DNA of 64,000 nt from positions 734,302 to 798,301 of the forward strand of contig CAWCIL010000039.1 of NCBI GenBank assembly GCA_963795485.1, written 5' to 3'. The notes beneath the pieces were generated by a model. That model was not told where the DNA came from, ran no database searches, and saw only the letters and a program-made list of their open reading frames with translations. Shown piece after piece: positions 44,140 to 51,021 of the stretch (the first letter of the stretch is position 1; each line of letters starts with the position of its first letter). Origin of the DNA: AP-15 sp963795485 (lineage in GTDB: Bacteria; Pseudomonadota; Alphaproteobacteria; ATCC43930; CGMCC-115725). Position numbers and translations under genes: made by a program.

Positions 44140-44679
44140 TCAGCGCTCCAGCGGATAGTCGGCCTGCTCCTCGTAATTCGAACCAGCCCGGGTCGGAAAG
44201 CTGGCGATCAGGCTGAACGCCTCGATCCCGAGCGGCTCGGCGCGGAACCCGGCATGCTCGGCGAGATACTCGGCGAGCTGGTCCGGCGCCGGCTTGTGCA
44301 GCCGCGCCAGCGTGACGTGCGGGGCAAATTTGCGAGGCTCGGGCGGCAGGCCCGCGCGGATCAGCGCGTGCTCGATCTTGTCGCGCAGACCAAGAAGCTC
44401 GGCGCTGCGCTCGACCCCAACCCACAGATTCCGCGGCCGGTCGCCGCTGCCGAAGACCCCGGTTCCCGCGAGTTGCAAGGCGAACCGACGGCCCCGCACC
44501 CGTGCCAGCGCCTCGTCAACGTCGCCCGCCAAGTCTTCGCCGATCTCGCCGATGAACCGCAGGGTCAGATGCAAATTCCCGGCATCGACCCACCTTGCCC
44601 CGAGGACCCCCGAGCACAAGAGCGAGAGCCGCAGCTTCAATTCCGGCGGAAACCCGATGCCGACGAATAGGCGCAGCAT
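44140..44679 (-). CDS. thpR: RNA 2',3'-cyclic phosphodiesterase (2H family)
   Basis: 179-residue 2H phosphoesterase (LigT). The two H-x-T/S-x motifs are NLHLTLRFIGE and APHVTLARLHK, giving both catalytic histidines. Flanking signature: MLRLFVGIGFPPELKLRL and GNLHLTLRF. Opens 2',3'-cyclic phosphates and can seal 2'-5' bonds in vitro. It lies between the FIST gene (4-bp gap) and the EVE gene on one strand, a likely operon. Confidence 0.92.
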   Translation of the reverse strand: MLRLFVGIGFPPELKLRLSLLCSGVLGARWVDAGNLHLTLRFIGEIGEDLAGDVDEALARVRGRRFALQLAGTGVFGSGDRPRNLWVGVERSAELLGLRDKIEHALIRAGLPPEPRKFAPHVTLARLHKPAPDQLAEYLAEHAGFRAEPLGIEAFSLIASFPTRAGSNYEEQADYPLER

Positions 44680-44683
44680 AGGT

Positions 44684-45811
44684 TCAGGTGAATAAGGTCA
44701 ACACGCCGGTGTGACCATAGAGGCGGTCGCGCGAGATCTCGCCATTGGCGAAAAAGCCGATCAGCGGGAAATCGCCGAGACCCTCGCGAATGATCTCCGT
44801 CTCGACCGCCGGCTCGCCGAACAGGTGGGCGCCGCGGCCGACGCAGCTGACATAGATGCCGGCCTTGGGTGGGCCGGGGAGCCGACCTGCCAGTTGGCGT
44901 ACCATGCGCGCCATATCGCGCCGCGCGCTCTCCGGGTCGCGCCGGCAGAACAGGATCGGGTCGCCGGCGGCGATTTCGGCGCCGAGCACGACCCAGCCGC
45001 GGCCGGGGTCGATCGCCATGATGTTACGCACCAGATAGTCGCCGGTGTCGGAGCCCGCGACCGGCAGACCGGCAAAGATCACGCCGCCGAGGCGCCGCAG
45101 GTCCTTGGCCAGCTCCGGCCCGATATCCTCGCAAAAGACGCTGAGCGCCGGCCGCCCATCGATCGTCATCACGATGTTGTCGCGCGCCTCGTCGATCCGG
45201 TGCGCCGGCCCGATCGGCGTGCAGCCCTGGGTTAAGGAAGTCGCGACCGCGATTTCCGGGGCCAGCAGCAACCCGGCGACGCCGTTCGCGCCGAGACCCT
45301 CTTCGCCCGCGATCTGCGCCACCAGAGGGCTGTCGCAGCGGTGCGATACGAGCCCGCCGACCAGAAACGCGCCGCTCGCGGCCGCGACGTCAACTGCCGC
45401 CTTGGTCAGATCGGGACAGCGCGGATCGGCGTGCACCAGCGCCAGAGCGGGCCCGGATTTCTCGATCCAGGCGGCGTGCCGGCGCGGCAGATCCGATCCC
45501 GGATTGTCGGTCGCCGCGAACACGCGAAAGCCTTCGGGCGGCAACGCCGCGATCATCGCTACGGCGGCCGGCTCGTCGAAGACTTCGCTCGCCGCCGAGC
45601 ATACCCCGAGCCCGACCCCGCCGACCCAGGACCGCACCCCGGTGTGCGCCGCAAGATCGCGCAGCAGCTCGGGCAGAACCGAGGCCGCGGGCTCGGTCGT
45701 GTAGAGGATGCCCAGGGTGGCTCCCTCGACTGGCGCCAGGCCTGCGATGCAGCGCGCCGCCAGCCCGGCTGGATCGCCGGCGACCGCCGCCGCGGCGAAC
45801 CGCGCGCTCAT
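44684..45811 (-). CDS. FIST-domain protein
   Basis: 375 residues with FIST_N (about residues 30-215: LGILYTTEPAASVLPELLRD, GGVGLGVCSAASEVFDEPAA, SGAFLVGGLVSHR) and FIST_C (about 220-360: DIGPELAKDLRRLGGVIFAG, PAKAGIYVSCVGRG-like PKAGIYVSCVGRGAHLFGEP, then PLIGFFANGEISRD). FIST domains are thought to sense small ligands such as amino acids. No kinase or cyclase partner is fused. ATG 45811 overlaps the end of the arylesterase gene (ATGA). Confidence 0.88.
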   Translation of the reverse strand: MSARFAAAAVAGDPAGLAARCIAGLAPVEGATLGILYTTEPAASVLPELLRDLAAHTGVRSWVGGVGLGVCSAASEVFDEPAAVAMIAALPPEGFRVFAATDNPGSDLPRRHAAWIEKSGPALALVHADPRCPDLTKAAVDVAAASGAFLVGGLVSHRCDSPLVAQIAGEEGLGANGVAGLLLAPEIAVATSLTQGCTPIGPAHRIDEARDNIVMTIDGRPALSVFCEDIGPELAKDLRRLGGVIFAGLPVAGSDTGDYLVRNIMAIDPGRGWVVLGAEIAAGDPILFCRRDPESARRDMARMVRQLAGRLPGPPKAGIYVSCVGRGAHLFGEPAVETEIIREGLGDFPLIGFFANGEISRDRLYGHTGVLTLFT

Positions 45812-46485
45812 CCCGCCGCTCCGGAGCGGCCGGCCACGAGACCGGCGACCACCGGCCCGATATGGCCGACCAGCACGGCGACGCCGCGCGCGTTGGGGTG
45901 GAGACCATCCGGCTGATTGAGATCGGGCTTCATCGCAACACCCTCGAGAAAAAATGGATAGAGCGCGACCCGATGGGCATGCGCCAGATCGGGAAAGATC
46001 CGGTCGAAGGCCCGGTCGTAGGCCTCTCCCCAGTTCGGCGGCGCCAGCATGCCGAGCAGCAGCACCTTGGCGTGGGCTGCCGCGATCTTGTCGATCATTT
46101 TGTCGAGATTGTCGCGCACCGTCGCGGGATCGATGCCGCGCAGCGCGTCGTTGGCGCCCAACGCCAGGATCACCAGATCGGGCTTGTCGGCCAATGCCCA
46201 ATCGAGCCGGGCGAGGCCGTCCGTGGTGGTGTCGCCGGAAACCCCGGCGTTGACGACGCGCGCGGCGATCCCGTGCCGGCGCAGCCAGGCTTCGAGGCGC
46301 ACCGGAAAAGCCTCGTCGGGCATCAGCCCGTAACCCGCGGTCAGGCTGTCGCCGAAATCGACGATCACCGGCACATGCGCCGCGGCAGGCGCGCTGACCG
46401 GGGCGAACAACAGTGTAGCTGCGGCGACGATCCCGGCAACGGCCGCGACGGCGCGCTGCCCCTCACCCCAGCCCTCTCCCCGCAC
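45808..46485 (-). CDS. tesA: SGNH/GDSL arylesterase or thioesterase (TesA-like)
   Basis: Periplasmic SGNH hydrolase. Block I: IVDFGDSLTAGYGLMPDEAF (nucleophilic Ser); block II Gly in NAGVSGDTTTDGL; block III ILALGANDALRG (Asn); block V DGLHPNARGVAVL (Asp and His). The signal sequence AGIVAAATLLFAPVSAPAAA precedes it. No ATG is in frame; GTG 46485 lies inside a 26-bp palindromic repeat, so the N-terminus is partly encoded by the repeat. An upstream GTG would place the repeat within the gene. Divergent from the ABC genes in the same order as tesA-ybbA-ybbP of E. coli. Confidence 0.88.
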   Translation of the reverse strand: MRGEGWGEGQRAVAAVAGIVAAATLLFAPVSAPAAAHVPVIVDFGDSLTAGYGLMPDEAFPVRLEAWLRRHGIAARVVNAGVSGDTTTDGLARLDWALADKPDLVILALGANDALRGIDPATVRDNLDKMIDKIAAAHAKVLLLGMLAPPNWGEAYDRAFDRIFPDLAHAHRVALYPFFLEGVAMKPDLNQPDGLHPNARGVAVLVGHIGPVVAGLVAGRSGAAG

Positions 46486-46497
46486 GCGGGGAGAGGG
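46472..46497. repeat. 26-bp palindrome of the CCCTCTCCCC...GGGGAGAGGG repeat type
   Basis: Arms of 12 bases (CCCTCTCCCCGC and its complement) around a 2-base centre, preceded by CCCTCACCCCAG. This is the wording of dispersed repeats seen between many proteobacterial genes. It overlaps the proposed start of the tesA-like gene. Confidence 0.7.
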
Positions 46498-46662
46498 AGC
46501 GGGCCGACGGGATGTTCGGGCGCCAAGGAATGCGGCGACCACCCGGATCGCGTTGAAAAGCTGTCGGACCGCGCCATATGGTCCGAGGCCCCGCCGCCGC
46601 CCACCGGAGATTGCCCTACCCCGGCCGGCCTGCCGCGCAGCCATTCCTGGCTCGGACTGTAT

Positions 46663-47415
46663 ATGACCAGCTCGCTGCATCCCGCCGGCTCGCATGATCC
46701 GGGCCATCCGCTCGTGGTGGTCGAAGATGTCCATCTGACTCTGGGCAGCGCCGCCGGGCCCGTCAACATCCTGCGTGGAATCTCGCTCGAGATCGCCGCC
46801 GGCGAGACCGTCAGCCTGGTCGGCCCCTCTGGCTCGGGCAAATCGAGCCTGATGATGCTGCTGGGCGGGCTCGAGCGGCCGAGCGCGGGAAATGTGCGGA
46901 TCGACGGCAAGGATCTGGGCCAGCTCGACGAGAATGCACTGGCGCGGTTGCGCCGGGCCGAAATCGGCATCGTCTTTCAATCGTTCCACCTGATCGCGAC
47001 GATGACGGCGCTGGAGAACGTGGCATTGCCGCTCGAGCTCGGCGGCGACCGCAACGCTTTTGCCGCGGCCGAGCAGGGGCTGGTCGCGGTCGGGCTCGGC
47101 CATCGCCTCAGCCATTACCCGGCGCAGCTGTCGGGCGGCGAGCAGCAGCGTACCGCGATCGCCCGCGCCTTTATCGCTGGTCCCCGGTTGCTGTTGGCCG
47201 ACGAGCCGACCGGGAATCTCGACGGCGCCACCGGCGGCCTCGTTATCGACTGCCTGTTCGAGCACCAGGCAAGGCACGGCACGACCCTGTTGCTGATCAC
47301 CCACGATGCGAGCCTCGCTGGGCGTTGCGAGCGCCAGATCCGACTGGCCGACGGCAGGATCGCCGACGACCGGGGCCCCACCCGGTTGCGCGACGCGGCG
47401 CGACGGTCACTGTGA
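46663..47415 (+). CDS. ybbA: ABC transporter ATPase (YbbA/LolD-like)
   Basis: 250-residue ATPase of the MacB/LolD class. Walker A VGPSGSGKSSLMML, Q-loop IVFQSFHLI, signature LSGGEQQRTAIARAF, Walker B RLLLADEPTGNLDG, and switch His in LLITHDASLAG. Start ATG 46663 overlaps nothing; its TGA overlaps the GTG of the permease (GTGA). With the permease and the divergent esterase it matches the tesA-ybbA-ybbP layout. Confidence 0.93.
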   Translation: MTSSLHPAGSHDPGHPLVVVEDVHLTLGSAAGPVNILRGISLEIAAGETVSLVGPSGSGKSSLMMLLGGLERPSAGNVRIDGKDLGQLDENALARLRRAEIGIVFQSFHLIATMTALENVALPLELGGDRNAFAAAEQGLVAVGLGHRLSHYPAQLSGGEQQRTAIARAFIAGPRLLLADEPTGNLDGATGGLVIDCLFEHQARHGTTLLLITHDASLAGRCERQIRLADGRIADDRGPTRLRDAARRSL

Positions 47416-49949
47416 GCGGGCCGTCGCTGCTCCTCGCCCTCCGGCTGGCCCGGCGCGAATTGCGCGGCGGCATCGGCGGCCTGCGCGTGTTCGTCGCGGC
47501 GCTGGTGCTCGGGGTCGCGGCGATTGCCGGCATCGGCTCGCTCGCGGCGTCACTTGCCGCCGGGATCAGCGGCAATGCGAAGGAGCTGCTCGGCGGCGAC
47601 GCCGAAGCGGTCCTCGCCTATCGTCCGGCCGACCCGGCCGAGCGCGCGTTTCTGACGCACAGCGGCAGGGTGTCCGAGATCGCCACCTTGCGGGCGATGG
47701 CGCGAACCCAGGATGGCCGCCGACAGAGCCTGATCGAGCTGAAGGCAGTCGATCGCGCCTATCCGCTTTACGGCGCCGTCTCGCTGTCGCCGGCGAAACC
47801 GCTCGATGCGGCGCTCGGCCGGCGCGACGGAAAGTTTGGGGCGGTGATCGACCCGGCGATCCTCGACCGCCTCGGCCTGAAGATCGGCGATGCCGTCAGG
47901 ATCGGCGAGGCGGCGCTCGAACTGCGCGGCGCCATCGCCGCCGAGCCCGACGCCGCGGCGAGCGGGATTATCCTTGGCCCGCAAGTCATGATCTCCTCCG
48001 GGGCGCTGGGAGAGACCGGGCTGATCCGGCCGGGGGCGCTGGTCACCTATCATTACCGGCTGCGGTTTCGCCGCGGAGCCGACGCCGGGGCTGACGCCGC
48101 TGCCTGGACCGCCGCGGCGCGCGCCGCCTTCCCGCAGGCGGGCTGGGAATTGCGCAGCTTCGGCCAGGCCTCGCCGGGCTTGCAGCGGCTGATCGAGCAG
48201 GTCGCGCTGTTCCTGTCGCTGGTCGGCCTGACCGTGCTGCTGGTCGGCGGCGTCGGCATCGGCAATGCGGTGCGCTTTCACCTCGCCGGCAAGACCGCGA
48301 CGATCGCCACCCTCAAATGCCTCGGCGCCTCGACCGGCCTGGTCTTCGCCGTCTATGTGGTCGAGGTGATGGCGCTGGCGTTGGTCGGCATCACCGCCGG
48401 CCTCGTCATCGGCGCGCTGCTGCCGGTCGCGGCGGCGCCGGCGCTGGCCGGCATGGTGCCAGTCGCCGCCCGGCTCGGCATCTATCCCGAACCGCTCGCC
48501 TTGGCGACACTCTTCGGCCTGCTGACGACTCTGTTATTTTCGCTGTGGCCGCTCGCCGCGGTCGGCCGGGTCCCGGCCGGCGCGCTGTTCCGCGACATGG
48601 TCGAGCGGACGCGGCGCCGAATTCCGCCGGCGGCACTGGCGGCGACCGCGGGTCTGGCCGCCGCTCTCGCTGGGCTTGCCATCGTCAGCGCACCGGACCG
48701 CACCGTTGCACTGTGGTTTGTCTTCGGGGCGGTGGCCGCCTTTGCGCTGTTCCGGATCGCCGCCGCCGCGATCATGCACGGCGCGAGGGCGGTCGGCCGG
48801 CCGCGCTCCGCAGTGCTGCGCCTGGCGCTCGCCAATTTGTGCCGGCCGGGTGCGGCGACGGCGCCGGTCGTGCTGTCGCTCGGCATCGGCCTGACCGTGC
48901 TGGTCGCCGTGGCGATGGTCGAGGGCAATCTCGCGCGCGAGGTCGAGAACCGCCTGCCGGAAGCCGCGCCGGCCTTCTTTTTCATCGACATTCAGCCCGG
49001 TCAGCTCGCCGGGTTCGCAGCGATCGTGCGCAGCACTCCCGGCGCGCGTTGCGACGCGGTGCCGATGATGCGTGGCCGCATCACCCGGCTGAACGGGGTC
49101 CCGGTCGAACAGGCGGCAGTGAGGCCGGGAGCGCGCTGGGCATTGCGGAGCGACCGCGGCCTGACCTATTCCGCGGATCTGCCGCAAGGCTCGCGCCTCG
49201 CCGCCGGGAATTGGTGGCCGCCCGATTATCGTGGCCCGCCGCTCGTTTCGTTCGACGCGGAGCTCGCCCGCGGCATGGGGCTCAAGGTCGGAGATACCCT
49301 GACGGTCAACCTGCTCGGCCGTGAGATCACCGCGCGGATCGCCAATCTGCGGCGGATCGACTGGCAGCGGCTCGGCATCAATTTCGTCATCGTCTTTGCC
49401 CCGGGCACGCTCGAGCACGCGCCGCAGACCGATCTCTCCGCGGTCTATCTGCCGCCGGCCGAGGAAAACGGCCTGGTGCGCCGGGTGACCGCGCAGTTCC
49501 CGAACGTCTCGGCGATCCCGGTCCGCGAGGCCTTGGCCGCGGTTGACCGGGTGGTCGGCGCAATCGGCGCTGCGATCGGCCTCGTCGCGCTCGTCACCGT
49601 CGCCGCCGGCGCGCTGGTGCTCGGCGGCGCCGTCGCCGCCGGCCATCAGCGCCGGGTCTACGATGCGGTGGTGCTGAAGGTGCTGGGGGCGACCCGCGGC
49701 ATGATCCTCGCCGGGTTTCTGGTCGAATATGGCCTGCTCGGTGTGTTGTCGGCGTTGCTCGCCGGCGCGCTCGGCAGCTTGGCCGCCGGCTTCGTGGTCG
49801 TCCGGCTGATCCGGATTGATTGGGTATTGCTGCCGTCGCCGCTGCTCTGGACCCTGGGGCTGGCGATGCTGCTGACCTTGACCATCGGGTTTGCCGGCAC
49901 CTGGCGCGCGCTCGGCGCCAAGCCCGCCGTTTATCTGCGCAGCGAATAG
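47412..49949 (+). CDS. ybbP: ABC transporter permease, FtsX-like (YbbP)
   Basis: 845-residue permease with two FtsX/MacB-type core blocks. Helix 1 LRVFVAALVLGVAAIAGIGS; first FtsX block from about residue 255 (LFLSLVGLTVLLVGGVGIGN, ATIATLKCLGASTGLVFAVY, ALVGITAGLVIGALLPV); second block from about 715 (AAIGLVALVTVAAGALVLGG, VVLKVLGATRGMILAGFLVE, LLTLTIGFAGTWRAL). This ten-helix plan is that of YbbP. Likely extracts or exports a lipid-linked or envelope substrate; the substrate is unknown. Intact. Confidence 0.91.
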   Translation: MSGPSLLLALRLARRELRGGIGGLRVFVAALVLGVAAIAGIGSLAASLAAGISGNAKELLGGDAEAVLAYRPADPAERAFLTHSGRVSEIATLRAMARTQDGRRQSLIELKAVDRAYPLYGAVSLSPAKPLDAALGRRDGKFGAVIDPAILDRLGLKIGDAVRIGEAALELRGAIAAEPDAAASGIILGPQVMISSGALGETGLIRPGALVTYHYRLRFRRGADAGADAAAWTAAARAAFPQAGWELRSFGQASPGLQRLIEQVALFLSLVGLTVLLVGGVGIGNAVRFHLAGKTATIATLKCLGASTGLVFAVYVVEVMALALVGITAGLVIGALLPVAAAPALAGMVPVAARLGIYPEPLALATLFGLLTTLLFSLWPLAAVGRVPAGALFRDMVERTRRRIPPAALAATAGLAAALAGLAIVSAPDRTVALWFVFGAVAAFALFRIAAAAIMHGARAVGRPRSAVLRLALANLCRPGAATAPVVLSLGIGLTVLVAVAMVEGNLAREVENRLPEAAPAFFFIDIQPGQLAGFAAIVRSTPGARCDAVPMMRGRITRLNGVPVEQAAVRPGARWALRSDRGLTYSADLPQGSRLAAGNWWPPDYRGPPLVSFDAELARGMGLKVGDTLTVNLLGREITARIANLRRIDWQRLGINFVIVFAPGTLEHAPQTDLSAVYLPPAEENGLVRRVTAQFPNVSAIPVREALAAVDRVVGAIGAAIGLVALVTVAAGALVLGGAVAAGHQRRVYDAVVLKVLGATRGMILAGFLVEYGLLGVLSALLAGALGSLAAGFVVVRLIRIDWVLLPSPLLWTLGLAMLLTLTIGFAGTWRALGAKPAVYLRSE

Positions 49950-50074
49950 GGCCCTGCCGGCGGCCGGCGGTCGGCCGCTCGCGGCCAAGAGTCATTGCAA
50001 AGATCTTGTTTTGTGCCAATATCCGGCGGGCGAGGAATTTCCCTCGCGCCGCTTTCTCTCTTTGGAGGGGATCT

Positions 50075-50791
50075 ATGGCTTTGGGTTCGCAGCCCCGCTG
50101 GACGGTGCGGTCGGCGGACGCGCAGGTCGGCATCGATGTCGGTTTGCGGGATTATATGCTTCGCGTCTACAACTACATGGCGTCGGGGCTCGCGCTGACC
50201 GGGATCGTCGCCTATGCGGCGGCCGCGTCGGGCTTTTATGTGTCGATCGCGCGCACCCCGCTGATCTGGCTGGTGATCCTGGCGCCGCTCGGCCTCGTCA
50301 TGGTGATGAGCTTTGGCGTGCAGAAGATGCAGGCGAGCACCCTGCAGATGGTCTTCTGGCTCTATTCGGGGCTGATGGGGCTGTCGCTGGCGATGGTGTT
50401 CCTGGTCTTTACCGGCGCCAGCATCGCGCGCGTCTTCTTCATCACCGCCGGCACTTTTGCGGCGATGAGCCTCTACGGCTACACGACCCGGCGCGACCTG
50501 TCGCAGTTCGGCTCGTTTCTGTTCATGGGGCTGATCGGCATCATCATCGCCTCGCTGGTCAACATGTTCATCGGCTCGACCGCGCTGCAATTCGCGATCT
50601 CAGTGATCGGCGTCATCGTCTTCACCGGGTTGACCGCGTGGGACACCCAGCAGATCAAGGAGATGTATTACGAGGGCGACGGCGCCGAGATCGCCAGCAA
50701 AAAGGCGGTCATGGGTGCCTTGCGGCTCTACCTCGACTTCATCAACCTCTTCATGATGCTGATGCAGCTGATGGGCACCCGCCGCAACTAA
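50075..50791 (+). CDS. Bax inhibitor-1/YccA family membrane protein
   Basis: 238 residues with seven hydrophobic helices (LALTGIVAYAAAASGFYVSI to YLDFINLFMMLMQLMG). Family marks: VYNYMASGLALTG, the central AMSLYGYTTRRDLSQFGSFL and GLTAWDTQQIKEMYYEG, whose Asp lies in the calcium-leak/pH-sensor region of BsYetJ-like proteins. ATG 50075 with TTTGGAGGGG upstream. A terminator follows at 50822. Confidence 0.94.
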   Translation: MALGSQPRWTVRSADAQVGIDVGLRDYMLRVYNYMASGLALTGIVAYAAAASGFYVSIARTPLIWLVILAPLGLVMVMSFGVQKMQASTLQMVFWLYSGLMGLSLAMVFLVFTGASIARVFFITAGTFAAMSLYGYTTRRDLSQFGSFLFMGLIGIIIASLVNMFIGSTALQFAISVIGVIVFTGLTAWDTQQIKEMYYEGDGAEIASKKAVMGALRLYLDFINLFMMLMQLMGTRRN

Positions 50792-50821
50792 CCCGTCGCC
50801 GACATCGCGAAATTACTGAAT

Positions 50822-50852
50822 AGGCCGGGCCTCGCGCCCGGCCTATCTTTTT
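50822..50852 (+). terminator. Intrinsic terminator after the Bax-inhibitor gene
   Basis: Perfect 9-bp stem AGGCCGGGC / GCCCGGCCT with 5-base loop, followed by ATCTTTTTG. It stands 30 bp after the stop. Confidence 0.85.
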
Positions 50853-51021
50853 GCCGCGAGAGGCTTCAGTGAGCGGAACGCGCGATCCGTCGCTCGGCGA
50901 TCGGCTGCGACCTCTGGCCAAGCTCGTATCGTGTCGATGCGACCAAATCGTCCCCGTCCCGCGGCCTGACGCCATCCCCGGCGACCTCGTCGGCGTTCAC
51001 GGCCAGTCCTCTCGACCGCTG

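Noticed and set aside
45862..46662. Long plus-strand extension upstream of the ABC ATPase
   Set aside because: It lies antisense to the esterase; the ATPase starts naturally at ATG 46663.
50870..51021. Small plus-strand gene between the terminator and polA
   Set aside because: The frame from GTG 50870 runs antisense into polA and has no recognised motif or ribosome site.
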